From assembly GCA_905215095.1 (NCBI GenBank), contig CAJMOL010000015.1:1-14467 (forward strand): a stretch of 14,467 bases of DNA. The letters are read 5' to 3'. The DNA is from an uncultured bacterium. GTDB lineage: Bacteria; Actinomycetota; Coriobacteriia; Coriobacteriales; Coriobacteriaceae. The translations under genes and the position numbers were made by a program. The notes under the pieces are model-generated. The model had not been told where the DNA came from. It saw nothing but the letters and a program-made list of their open reading frames with translations, and ran no database searches. Below are positions 1-6,995 of the stretch, piece by piece; position 1 is the first letter of the stretch, and each line of letters opens with the position of its first letter.

Positions 1-290
1 TGGAAGAGCACTTCCCCCATTCCATGGCCAACGCCGTGGTGCGTGCCGCCAAGGAGCGCGGCATTAACCTCGAGACCGCTGCCGAGGCCTATGGCAACCA
101 CGTGGACATGCTCCCCGACTTTGACCTGGTCGTCCTGGCCCCGCAGGCCGCAAGCTACCTGGCCGACCTGCAGAAGGACTGTGAGCGCGTGGGCAACAAG
201 TGCGTCGCCTGCCGTGGCAAGCAGTACATCGAGCTCTCCCAGAACGGCGACAAGTCTCTCGCCTTCGTGAGTGAGCAACTTTCGAAGTAA
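1..290 (+). CDS. lacE: PTS lactose-type EIIB domain, C-terminal end (5' end outside window)
   Basis: The reading frame is open from the left edge (codons in phase with position 3) to TAA at 288-290. The visible ~96 residues align by eye with the EIIB domains of the two complete permeases in this window. They share an AYG near the middle (AEAYGNHVDM against GAYGSHYAIM), then DLVVLAPQ, then GKQYIELS near the end. EIIB carries the phosphocysteine that passes phosphate from EIIA to the incoming sugar; that cysteine lies upstream of the visible part. The internal ATG at 24 is not taken as the start because homology continues upstream of it. This copy is more divergent than the others and lacks their MKADTDRLGI stretch (LQKDCERVGN instead). 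It lies 66 bp before lacG1 on the same strand, so the two are probably co-transcribed. Whether an EIIC domain is fused upstream, as in the other copies, cannot be seen. Confidence 0.85.
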   Translation, partial: EEHFPHSMANAVVRAAKERGINLETAAEAYGNHVDMLPDFDLVVLAPQAASYLADLQKDCERVGNKCVACRGKQYIELSQNGDKSLAFVSEQLSK

Positions 291-299
291 GTAACGCCC

Positions 300-333
300 A
301 GGGCCAGCCGACCATCCAAGACCGGCTGGCCCT
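300..333 (+). terminator. Intercistronic hairpin between EIIB end and lacG1
   Basis: A perfect 11-bp stem (300-310 with 323-333, AGGGCCAGCCG/CGGCTGGCCCT) closes a 12-nt loop and starts 10 nt after the upstream stop codon. The following TTCGATTT is a poor T-tract, and lacG1 starts 24 nt later. A partial terminator or an mRNA-stabilising hairpin that sets the ratio of permease to hydrolase is more likely than a full stop. Confidence 0.5.
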
Positions 334-356
334 TCGATTTAGACGATTGGATCATC

Positions 357-1796
357 ATGTCCGTTAATCCTGCTAGCGTCACCAACCCGCCCGCGCAGTT
401 TCCCGAGGACTTTGTCTTTGGCGGCGCCACCGCTGCCTACCAGGTAGAGGGCGAGACCCGCACTCACGGTAAGGGCAAGGTTGCCTGGGACGACTTTCTG
501 GAGGCCCAGGGGCGCTTCTCCCCCGATCCCGCTTCGGACTTCTACAACCAGTACCCCGTCGACCTGGAGCTGTGCGAGGAGTTCGGCATCAACGGCATTC
601 GCCTCTCCATCGCCTGGAGCCGCATCTTCCCCAACGGCACCGGCGAAATCAACCCCGAGGGCGTCCAGTTCTACCACGATCTCTTCGCCGAGTGCCACAA
701 GCACCACGTTGAGCCGTTCGTCACGCTGCATCACTTTGACACGCCGCTTCCCCTCTTTGAGAAGGGCGACTTCCTCAACCGCGAGACCATCGACGCCTTT
801 GTGGACTTTGCCACCTTCTGCTTTAAGGAGTACGCCGACCAGGTGACCTACTGGTTCACCTTTAACGAGATCTGGGCCGACGCCTCCAACACCTACATCG
901 AGGGCACCTTCCCCGGTGGCGTCAAGGCGCATCTGGCCGAGGCCTTCCAGTGCGAGCACAACATGATGCTCGCCCACGCCAAGGCAGTACTGGCCTTCCA
1001 CAACGGCGGTTTTAAGGGCAAGATCGGCGTCATTCAGTCGCTGGAGTTTAAGTATCCGCTCAACGAGAACGACCCCGCCGACATCAAAGCCGCCAACAAC
1101 GAGCACGTGCTGCAAAACCAGTTTTTGCTCGACGCCACCTTCCGCGGCGACTACGCACCCGACACCCTCGAGTGCGCCAACCGCCTGGCCGCCGTCTCGG
1201 GCGGCACCATCGAAATCCTGGACGAGGACCTCAAGATTATGCGCGAAGCCGCGCTTTACAACGACTACCTGGGCGTTAACAACTACCAGTGCCGCTTCTT
1301 GAAGGCTTACGATGGCGAGAACGACCTGCACCACAACGGCACGGGCGAAAAGGGCACCGGCCGCTGGCGCGTTAAGGGCATTGGCGAGCACGTGAACAAA
1401 CCCGGCATCCCTACCACCGACTGGGACTGGATCATCTATCCCGAGGGCCTGTTCGATCTGCTCGTCTACATTAAGCAGCGCTACCCCAACTACAAGCAGA
1501 TCTTCATCACCGAAAACGGCATGGGCTACAAGGACCCCTACAAGGACGGTTTTGTGGACGACCAGCCGCGCATCGACTACATCGAGCAGCACCTGCGCTG
1601 GCTGCTTAAGGCCATGGAGGTGGGTGTCAACGTGGGCGGTTACTTCCTGTGGAGCCTGCAGGATCAGTTCTCCTGGACCAATGGCTACAACAAGCGTTAC
1701 GGCTTCTTTTACGTTGACTTTGAAACCCAGAAGCGCACGCCCAAGGCAAGCGCCTACTGGTACAAGCACGTGGCGCAGACCCGTCGTCTGGACTAG
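357..1796 (+). CDS. lacG: 6-phospho-beta-galactosidase, GH1 family (LacG1)
   Basis: A 479-residue cytoplasmic glycoside hydrolase of family 1, close to the usual ~470 residues of LacG. It is expected to hydrolyse lactose 6-phosphate or similar 6-phospho-beta-galactosides delivered by a PTS. The N-terminal FVFGGATAAYQVEG is typical of the family. The acid/base glutamate is E171 in TFNEI and the nucleophile is E386 in ITENG. The phosphate-binding signature SWTNGYNKRY gives S439, K446 and Y448, matching the known S428/K435/Y437 of Lactococcus LacG. W440 after the serine is the residue found in galactosidases; 6-phospho-glucosidases usually have a small residue there. The start is preceded only by a weak GGA (349-351), suggesting translation coupled to the permease gene upstream. 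It resembles lacG3 more than lacG2 by eye. A strong terminator follows. Confidence 0.93.
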   Translation: MSVNPASVTNPPAQFPEDFVFGGATAAYQVEGETRTHGKGKVAWDDFLEAQGRFSPDPASDFYNQYPVDLELCEEFGINGIRLSIAWSRIFPNGTGEINPEGVQFYHDLFAECHKHHVEPFVTLHHFDTPLPLFEKGDFLNRETIDAFVDFATFCFKEYADQVTYWFTFNEIWADASNTYIEGTFPGGVKAHLAEAFQCEHNMMLAHAKAVLAFHNGGFKGKIGVIQSLEFKYPLNENDPADIKAANNEHVLQNQFLLDATFRGDYAPDTLECANRLAAVSGGTIEILDEDLKIMREAALYNDYLGVNNYQCRFLKAYDGENDLHHNGTGEKGTGRWRVKGIGEHVNKPGIPTTDWDWIIYPEGLFDLLVYIKQRYPNYKQIFITENGMGYKDPYKDGFVDDQPRIDYIEQHLRWLLKAMEVGVNVGGYFLWSLQDQFSWTNGYNKRYGFFYVDFETQKRTPKASAYWYKHVAQTRRLD

Positions 1797-1842
1797 TGGC
1801 TGGCGGGGTTGCCCGCTCACACAACCTGTCCCCATTTCTCAG

Positions 1843-1891
1843 CCGGGGGCGGCACGTCACACGGCGCGCCGCCCCCGGTCTTTTTGTTTTT
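1843..1891 (+). terminator. Rho-independent terminator after lacG1
   Basis: A perfect 11-bp GC stem (1843-1853 with 1868-1878, CCGGGGGCGGC/GCCGCCCCCGG) with a 14-nt loop is followed by TC and then TTTTTGTTTTT (1881-1891). It ends the first permease-lacG1 transcript. Confidence 0.92.
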
Positions 1892-1907
1892 GGGCTGGTC
1901 GGGAGCC

Positions 1908-1972
1908 GTTTGTCTCGATCTGTAACATCTAGCCGAGTTTTTTGGTCCTAGCTGTTACAGATTGAGACGAAC
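1908..1972. repeat. 65-bp palindromic repeat, copy A (type 1)
   Basis: The left arm GTTTGTCTCGATCTGTAACA (1908-1927) pairs with the right arm TGTTACAGATTGAGACGAAC (1953-1972) around a 25-nt centre that contains CTAG on both sides of a T-run. The two arm differences are both T-G pairs, tolerated in RNA. Four other copies lie at 1989-2053, 6918-6982, 11646-11710 and 11726-11790, all with 25-nt centres. It lies between the lacG1 terminator and the convergent lacI1. Confidence 0.9.
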
Positions 1973-1988
1973 AGGGTTACTCTTTCCG

Positions 1989-2053
1989 AAGAATCTAAAT
2001 CTGTAACACGTAGCCCGCTTTTGACCGTCTACCTGTTACAAATCGAGACAAAC
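1989..2053. repeat. 65-bp palindromic repeat, copy B (type 2)
   Basis: The right arm TGTTACAAATCGAGACAAAC (2034-2053) and the inner left arm ATCTGTAACA (1999-2008) match the repeat family; the outer left arm is degenerate. The centre (2009-2033, CGTAGCCC...CCGTCTACC) matches copy E rather than A, C or D, defining a second subtype. It starts 16 nt after copy A and ends 10 nt before the lacI1 stop codon. No T-tailed terminator serves lacI1 here, so these hairpins are the only structure at its 3' end. Confidence 0.85.
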
Positions 2054-2063
2054 GGAGTAGGAC

Positions 2064-3092
2064 CTAACCCCGTATGTCCCTAACAGTCGAGCGTTCGACC
2101 AGCGTACTCGGCACATGAATCGCCTCGATAGACGAGCTCTCTCCAATCGCCGCCTCAAACGCAAGCTTACCGACACCGCGCAAATCAAATCGCAGCGTCG
2201 TCAGCCGATTGTGAGGAACAAGTCCCTCGAGTGCGTCGTCGATACCAACCACGCTCACGTCGTCGGGCACGGACAGGCCCGCGTTCTCGAGCGCGGCGAT
2301 AACGCCCAGCGCCATCTGGTCATTTGCCGCAAGCACGGCAGTCGGCGCCTGCGACCCGCCGGCAAGCACCTCGGCCGCAATCCGCTCGCCCATGGCGTAC
2401 CCACTGTCCGCACTCCAATCGCCACGCAGCATCGGAGCGGCATCGACATGAGCACGACCCAGCGTATCGCGCCAACCGGCCTCACGAAAACGCGAGGAAA
2501 TCGAGTTTTCCGGACCCGCCACAAACCGCATATTCGAGTGACCATGTTCCAGCAGATAATTGGTCAACAGCTCGCACGAACCATACTGGTCGGAGTCGAT
2601 CGTCGTGCAGCGCGGATGCGCATACATGGACAGGATGACCGTTCGCACTCCCGGCTGGGGAACAAACTCCTCAAAATCGGGAGCCATGCGGTTCATGTTG
2701 AGAATCATGCCGTCGACGGGTCGCTCGACCATGCGGCGCGAGGCATCGGCAAGTGTATAGGGCTTGTCGCCGCCCATCTCGATCATAGTGACGGCAAAAT
2801 CGTGCTCGCGCGCCGCTTGCATGATACCCTCGAGCGTCGCCAGGTTACCGACACGTGTGATGTTGTACATGCACAGGCCAATAGAACGATACGACCCGCC
2901 GCGCAACGCCGCTCCAGCAAAATTGGGACGAAAGCCCAGCTCTTCCATGGCGGCCAGCACACGCTTGCGCGTCTTTTCCGTCACGTTAGGCATACCGTTG
3001 ACCACGCGAGACACAGTCTGGCGGCTCACGCCAGCGAGCGCCGCAACCTCTGCCGCGCTCGCCGAATGACCATTCCTTGTTTGCTGAGCCAT
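2064..3092 (-). CDS. LacI/GalR-family transcriptional regulator 1
   Basis: A 342-residue regulator. Residues 13-33 form the LacI-type helix-turn-helix (EVAALAGVSRQTVSRVVNG), followed by a hinge region (LGFRPNFAGAALRGG) and a periplasmic-binding-protein-like effector domain. This domain has the family motifs PVDGMILN, AVLAANDQMALGVI and VPDDVSVVGIDD. It probably represses the divergent lacG2-lacE1 operon and is released by a galactoside or sugar phosphate; that role is inferred from position. The ATG at 3092 puts the HTH at the usual distance from the N-terminus and has GGAAGG close upstream. A GTG at 3101 and an ATG at 3149 are in-frame alternatives, the latter without a visible ribosome site. 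The recognition-helix pair is Arg-Gln (SRQTVSR), against Leu-Lys in regulator 2, which fits the different operators seen beside the two genes. Confidence 0.92.
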   Translation of the reverse strand: MAQQTRNGHSASAAEVAALAGVSRQTVSRVVNGMPNVTEKTRKRVLAAMEELGFRPNFAGAALRGGSYRSIGLCMYNITRVGNLATLEGIMQAAREHDFAVTMIEMGGDKPYTLADASRRMVERPVDGMILNMNRMAPDFEEFVPQPGVRTVILSMYAHPRCTTIDSDQYGSCELLTNYLLEHGHSNMRFVAGPENSISSRFREAGWRDTLGRAHVDAAPMLRGDWSADSGYAMGERIAAEVLAGGSQAPTAVLAANDQMALGVIAALENAGLSVPDDVSVVGIDDALEGLVPHNRLTTLRFDLRGVGKLAFEAAIGESSSIEAIHVPSTLVERSTVRDIRG

Positions 3093-3153
3093 GCCTTCCA
3101 CGCTAACCTGCTTCCCAACTATTCCCCGCGCCCATGGCGCATCGTACATACAT

Positions 3154-3167
3154 TGATAACGTGCTCA
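3154..3167. promoter_or_regulatory. LacI-type operator O1 (lacI1 side)
   Basis: TGATAACGTGCTCA fits the LacI/GalR operator pattern TG-N3-NCGN-N3-CA. It is repeated almost exactly at 3286-3299 and 3308-3321. It lies just downstream of the predicted lacI1 transcription start, a position suited to autorepression. Confidence 0.7.
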
Positions 3168-3179
3168 TGATACCCGAGC

Positions 3180-3209
3180 CATATACCACAACATGAAAAC
3201 TTCTGTCAA
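3180..3209 (-). promoter_or_regulatory. Predicted sigma70-type promoter of lacI1
   Basis: On the minus strand a perfect -35 TTGACA (3209-3204) is followed after 18 nt by TATATG (3185-3180). This is preceded by TGG, giving an extended -10. Transcription would begin near 3173, about 80 nt before the lacI1 ATG. Confidence 0.55.
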
Positions 3210-3213
3210 TCAA

Positions 3214-3242
3214 AACCGCTTACCGAACAAATACAACCGTTC
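3214..3242. promoter_or_regulatory. Direct-repeat element shared by both lacI upstream regions (copy 1)
   Basis: AACCGCTTACCGAACAA (3214-3230) recurs with one change at 8079-8095, upstream of lacI2 in the same orientation. In both places a second RACCGYTY half-site follows at 21-bp spacing (here AACCGTTC, 3235-3242). The first half fits AAnCGnTT and could be a LacI-type half-operator or the site of a third regulator. It abuts the predicted lacI1 -35 box. Confidence 0.55.
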
Positions 3243-3285
3243 GCGGCTGTTTGAAGTTGTTTTGTTTCTATACATCCCAGCCGGA

Positions 3286-3321
3286 TGTTAACGTGCTCAT
3301 TGTCAAATGTTCACGTGCTCA
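3286..3321. promoter_or_regulatory. Tandem LacI-type operators O2 and O3 before lacG2
   Basis: TGTTAACGTGCTCA (3286-3299) and TGTTCACGTGCTCA (3308-3321) are direct repeats 22 bp apart, about two helical turns. They match O1 at 3154-3167. A TTGTCA at 3300-3305 between them resembles a -35 box, but no convincing -10 lies at the right spacing. TAAGAT at 3340-3345 is a weak candidate, so the exact promoter is unresolved. The rest of 3093-3436 shows nothing further. Confidence 0.7.
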
Positions 3322-3436
3322 TTTTGGTTCTAATCATTTTAAGATAGTGTTTATCGGGCTTTTTCACCGCTGAACGCTAACCAGGGAGCCTCCTGAGCGC
3401 AAACGCACAATATCGAACAGCGAGACGAGAGGATGT

Positions 3437-4885
3437 ATGCATATGTCTTTGCTAAACCGCGTACAGCAGCTGCCGAAGGGCTTTGTTTGGGGCGCCGCAA
3501 CCGCCGCGTACCAAACGGAAGGTTCCACGAAGGTGGCAGGCAAGGGTAAGACCATGTGGGACGATTACCTTGTCGCCCAGGGTCGCTTTTTGCCCGACCC
3601 GGCCAGTGATTTCTACAACCGCTACGAGGAGGATATCCGCCTTTCTGCCGAGCATGGACTCAACGCCATCCGTGTGTCCATCGCCTGGACCCGCATCTTC
3701 CCCAACGGCAACGATGCCGAGCCCCTCGCCGAGGGCGTTAAGCACTACCACGAGCTGTTCGCCTGCTGCAAAAAGTATGGCGTCGAGCCCTATGTGTCCC
3801 TGCATCACTTTGACTCCCCCGCCGCCCTGTTCAACCAGGGCGACTGGCTCAACCGCAAGACCGTCGACGCCTATGTGCGCTATGCCGAGTTCTGCTTCCG
3901 CGAGTTCCGCGAGGTCAAGAATTGGTTCACCATCAACGAGCTCATCAGCCTCTCGCACTCCCAATACATCCAAGGCAACTTCCCGCCCAACCATCACTTT
4001 GATGTGACGAGCGGCATCCAGAGCCAGCACAACGAGCTCGTTGCCCACGCCCGCGCCGTCAACCTGTATAAGGATCTTGACGAGACCGAGCACCTGGGCG
4101 GACGCATTGGCATGGTCAACGTCCTGACGCCGGCATATCCTGCCACCGACTCGCCCGCCGACCAGCACGCCGCCGACCTGTACAACGCCTTCTACACCGA
4201 CTTCATCATGGACGGCGCCTTCCTGGGCCACTACTCCGCGCGCACCCTCTCACTCATCAACGAGATTCTGCGTGCCAACAACGCCACGCTTACGGTTGAG
4301 GACAGCGACATGGAGGAGCTCGCCAAGGCGGCGCCCCGCAACGATATGTTCGGCCTCAACTACTATCAGTCGGCGTTTATCGCCGCCTACGATGGCGAGT
4401 CCACCAACAGCTTTAACGGCACCGGAGACAAGGGCACCTCGTGCTTTAAGTTTAAGGGCGTCGGGCAGCAGGTCGATATGCCGGGTATCCCCACCACCGA
4501 CTGGGATTGGCTCATCTACCCGCAAGGCCTCTACGACACGCTCAAGCACATCAGCGCCTCCTATCCCAACCTCCCCGTCATCTATATCACCGAAAACGGC
4601 CTGGGCCACAAGGACCCCGAGCCCGACGCAAACGGCATCGTCGCCGATCCCGAGCGCATCGACTTTGTCGACCAGCACATGGAGAAGGTGCTCCAGGCGC
4701 GCGCCGAGGGCGTCGACGTCCAGGGCTACTTTATCTGGAGCCTGCAGGACCAGTTCTCGTGGGCCAATGGCTATAACAAGCGCTACGGCCTGTTCTACAT
4801 CGACTTCGACACGCAAAAACGTTACATCAAGCAGTCGGCACTCTGGTACAAGGAGCTCGCCGACACTATGGCGGACGCGCAGTAG
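3437..4885 (+). CDS. lacG: 6-phospho-beta-galactosidase, GH1 family (LacG2)
   Basis: A 482-residue GH1 enzyme, the first gene of the lacG2-lacE1 operon and divergent from lacI1. The acid/base residue is E168 (FTINEL) and the nucleophile is E386 (ITENGLGH). The phosphate-site signature SWANGYNKRY gives S441, K448 and Y450, with W442 marking the phospho-galactosidase type. GAGAGG (3427-3432) is the ribosome site. ATG 3437 and ATG 3443 are both in frame at spacings of 4 and 10 nt, so the first two residues are uncertain. By eye it is the most divergent of the three GH1 genes here. It has an extra segment near residue 200-225 (DLDETEHLGGRIG) and a different loop after the acid/base (NELISLSHSQ). 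Likely substrate: a 6-phospho-beta-galactoside, perhaps with a different aglycone from LacG1 and LacG3. Confidence 0.93.
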   Translation: MHMSLLNRVQQLPKGFVWGAATAAYQTEGSTKVAGKGKTMWDDYLVAQGRFLPDPASDFYNRYEEDIRLSAEHGLNAIRVSIAWTRIFPNGNDAEPLAEGVKHYHELFACCKKYGVEPYVSLHHFDSPAALFNQGDWLNRKTVDAYVRYAEFCFREFREVKNWFTINELISLSHSQYIQGNFPPNHHFDVTSGIQSQHNELVAHARAVNLYKDLDETEHLGGRIGMVNVLTPAYPATDSPADQHAADLYNAFYTDFIMDGAFLGHYSARTLSLINEILRANNATLTVEDSDMEELAKAAPRNDMFGLNYYQSAFIAAYDGESTNSFNGTGDKGTSCFKFKGVGQQVDMPGIPTTDWDWLIYPQGLYDTLKHISASYPNLPVIYITENGLGHKDPEPDANGIVADPERIDFVDQHMEKVLQARAEGVDVQGYFIWSLQDQFSWANGYNKRYGLFYIDFDTQKRYIKQSALWYKELADTMADAQ

Positions 4886-4911
4886 CGCATCGCCTCGCTT
4901 TCCCCCGAGAA

Positions 4912-4948
4912 GGGAGCGGCCCTATGCGATACAAACCCAGCCGCTCCC
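4912..4948 (+). terminator. Intercistronic hairpin between lacG2 and lacE1
   Basis: A perfect 9-bp stem (GGGAGCGGC 4912-4920 with GCCGCTCCC 4940-4948) with a 19-nt loop lies 26 nt after the lacG2 stop. A C-rich sequence follows, not T, so it is not a standard terminator. It probably affects mRNA stability or processing within the operon. The remaining 110 nt before lacE1 show no convincing promoter. Confidence 0.5.
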
Positions 4949-5061
4949 CTCTCTCCCCCTGGGACCGACCCCGCCTGCACCCGGGCTTTTAGCAAGCGGG
5001 AGACCATATAGGTTTTCAACGTCCATGCCATTAAGATTTCATGCAAAGAGGAGCGTGAACT

Positions 5062-6822
5062 ATGGAATCGATCGTTAAGTTCTTGGAGAAAGGTCAGCCG
5101 TACTTCGACAAGGTCTCTAAGAACATCTACCTTCAGGCCATTAAAGACGGCTTTTTGGCAGCAATGCCCATCATCCTGTCTTCTTCTGTCTTCCTGCTTA
5201 TTTCGACCCTGCCGGGCGTTGTCGCCACGGTCGGCGGCTTTACGCTGCCCGACTGGTGGAACGTCGACGTCGTGAACTTCTGCAACAAGGTTTACAACTT
5301 CACGATGGGCGTCGTGGGCATCATGGTCGCCGGCACCACCGCAAGCGCGCTGACCGGCTCCAAGAACCGCCGCATGCCTGCCGGCAAGGCCATCAACGCC
5401 ACGAGCACCATGGTCGCCGCCATGTGCGCTATGCTCATCTTGGCCGTTACCCAGACGAGTGCCAAGATCGACGGCGCCGATGTCTCGGTGTTCTTTACCG
5501 ACAACATGGGCACCAAGGGCCTGCTGAGCTCCTTTGTCGCCGCATTTGCCACGGTCAACATCTATGCCTTCTGCATTAAGCGAGACATCACCATCAAGCT
5601 GCCCAAAGAAGTCCCCGGCGCCATCGCCCAGAACTTCCGCGACATCTTCGCCTTCAGCTTCTCCATCCTGTTTGTCGCCGTCATCGACGTTATCTGCCGC
5701 ACCTGCTTGGCCGTCCCGTTTGCCAACGTCATCTCCACGCTGGTGAGCCCGCTGTTCGCCGCTGCCGATTCCTACGCCGGCCTCGCCATCATCTGGTTCA
5801 TGATCCCGCTGTTCTGGTTCATGGGCATCCACGGCCCCTCGGTCGTTAAGCCTGCCCTCAACGCCGCGCTGTTTGGCAACATCACCACCAACCTCGCCAC
5901 GCTGCAGGCCGGCGGTCACCCCGCCCTCGCCCTGACCGAGAACTTCGGTAACTACATCGGCGAACTCGGCGGCACCGGCGCCACGTTCATTGTCCCGATC
6001 ATCTTCCTGCTCTTTATGCGCTCCAAGCAGCTCAAGGCCGTCGGCAAAGCCTCTGTCGTACCCGTGATGTTCGCCGTCAACGAACCGCTGCTGTTCGCCG
6101 CGCCCATCATCCTCAACCCGTACTTCCTGATCCCGTTCCTGTTTGCCCCCGTGGCCAACGTCCTCATTGGTAAGTTCTTCATCGACTTTTTGGGCATGAA
6201 CGGCTTTATCTATGCCATGCCGTGGGCACTCCCCGGACCGATCGGCACCTTCATCGACACCAACTTCCAGCCGATCTCTCTGGTCCTGGTTGTCGTCCTG
6301 CTGGTCGTTGACTTCTTGATCTACTACCCGTTCTGCAAGGCCTACGACAACGTCCTGTGCAAGCAGGAGGCCGAGACCCTGGCCGAAGAAGAGGCCGAGG
6401 AGACCAAGGCCGTCAAGACCGCTGCCGCCCCCGCCGTTGAGGCTCCTGTTGTCGAGACCGCTTCTGCCACTGAGGCCTCCGCAGCTCCGTCCGCCCTTAA
6501 GGGCAAGGATCTGAGGGTTCTGGTTCTGTGCGCTGGCGCCGGCACCTCTGCACTGCTCGCCAACGCGCTTAAGGAAGGCGCCGACGAGCTGGGCATCGAC
6601 ATTACCGCCAACGCCGGTGCCTACGGCAGCCACTACGCCATCATGGACCAGTACAACGTCATCGTCCTGGCTCCGCAGGTTCGCACCTATTACAACGAGA
6701 TGAAGGCCGACACCGACCGCCTGGGCATCACGCTGCTGTCGCCCAAGGGCAAACAGTACATCGACCTCACTAAGGATCCCAAGGGTGCCGTCGCCTGGAT
6801 CGAGGAAAACCTCGAGGCATAA
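5062..6822 (+). CDS. lacE: PTS lactose-type permease EIICB (LacE1)
   Basis: A 586-residue fused transporter of the Lac/cellobiose PTS family, similar in length to known LacE proteins. Residues 1 to about 435 are the membrane EIIC domain, with many hydrophobic segments. H257 in MGIHGPS and E341 in VNEPLLF match the sugar-binding His and Glu known from the ChbC structure. An Ala/Glu-rich linker (about 436-480) leads to the cytoplasmic EIIB domain. There C490 in LVLCAGAGTS is the expected phosphocysteine, followed by GAYGSHY and VIVLAPQ. It imports and phosphorylates the galactoside that LacG2 then cleaves. GAGGAG (5048-5053) is a good ribosome site 8 nt before the ATG. No EIIA is fused or adjacent. 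The gene order (hydrolase first) is the reverse of the other two cassettes. It ends in a bidirectional terminator. Confidence 0.93.
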   Translation: MESIVKFLEKGQPYFDKVSKNIYLQAIKDGFLAAMPIILSSSVFLLISTLPGVVATVGGFTLPDWWNVDVVNFCNKVYNFTMGVVGIMVAGTTASALTGSKNRRMPAGKAINATSTMVAAMCAMLILAVTQTSAKIDGADVSVFFTDNMGTKGLLSSFVAAFATVNIYAFCIKRDITIKLPKEVPGAIAQNFRDIFAFSFSILFVAVIDVICRTCLAVPFANVISTLVSPLFAAADSYAGLAIIWFMIPLFWFMGIHGPSVVKPALNAALFGNITTNLATLQAGGHPALALTENFGNYIGELGGTGATFIVPIIFLLFMRSKQLKAVGKASVVPVMFAVNEPLLFAAPIILNPYFLIPFLFAPVANVLIGKFFIDFLGMNGFIYAMPWALPGPIGTFIDTNFQPISLVLVVVLLVVDFLIYYPFCKAYDNVLCKQEAETLAEEEAEETKAVKTAAAPAVEAPVVETASATEASAAPSALKGKDLRVLVLCAGAGTSALLANALKEGADELGIDITANAGAYGSHYAIMDQYNVIVLAPQVRTYYNEMKADTDRLGITLLSPKGKQYIDLTKDPKGAVAWIEENLEA

Positions 6823-6853
6823 GACGCTGACGCCACCTGCCGCTCGCAGAAAA

Positions 6854-6898
6854 AAAATGGCCCGTGCATCGATGCATGATGCGCGGGCCATTTTGTTT
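6854..6898. terminator. Bidirectional terminator between lacE1 and lacI2
   Basis: A 17-bp stem with one G-T pair (6854-6870 with 6878-6894) and a 7-nt loop is flanked by an A-run (6851-6857) on the left and TTTTGTTT on the right. It can therefore end transcripts from both convergent genes. Confidence 0.9.
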
Positions 6899-6917
6899 AG
6901 ACCGCACCCGTCCTCCT

Positions 6918-6982
6918 GTTCATCTCAATCTGTAACATCTAGCCGAGTTTTTCGGTCCTAGCTGTTACAGATCGAGATGAAC
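6918..6982. repeat. 65-bp palindromic repeat, copy C (type 1, solitary)
   Basis: The left arm GTTCATCTCAATCTGTAACA (6918-6937) and right arm TGTTACAGATCGAGATGAAC (6963-6982) differ at one pair. The 25-nt centre is the same as in copy A except for one base. Against copy A, a G-C pair in the stem has become A-T (left CATCTC/right GAGATG against GTCTC/GAGAC), a paired change. It lies between the bidirectional terminator and the end of lacI2. Confidence 0.9.
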
Positions 6983-6995
6983 GAGCCGAGCACGT

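Noticed and set aside
339..1835. Long minus-strand open frame (498 codons) across lacG1, and similar ones opposite lacG2, lacE1, lacE2 and lacG3 (up to 689 codons)
   Set aside because: They are mirror frames of GC-rich genes with strong third-position bias. Their translations are low-complexity (Val/Gly/Asp-rich) and show no known domain, while the opposite strand encodes clear enzymes and permeases.
1908..2053. Two repeat units read as a short CRISPR array
   Set aside because: The units are palindromes of two subtypes with a 15-16 nt gap, there are only two per locus, and no cas genes are present.
5011..5037. LacI-like core CAACGT (5017-5022) and a TAAGAT hexamer before lacE1 as an internal promoter with operator
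   Set aside because: The flanks do not match either operator type and no -35 box sits at the right spacing. The hit is what chance would give.
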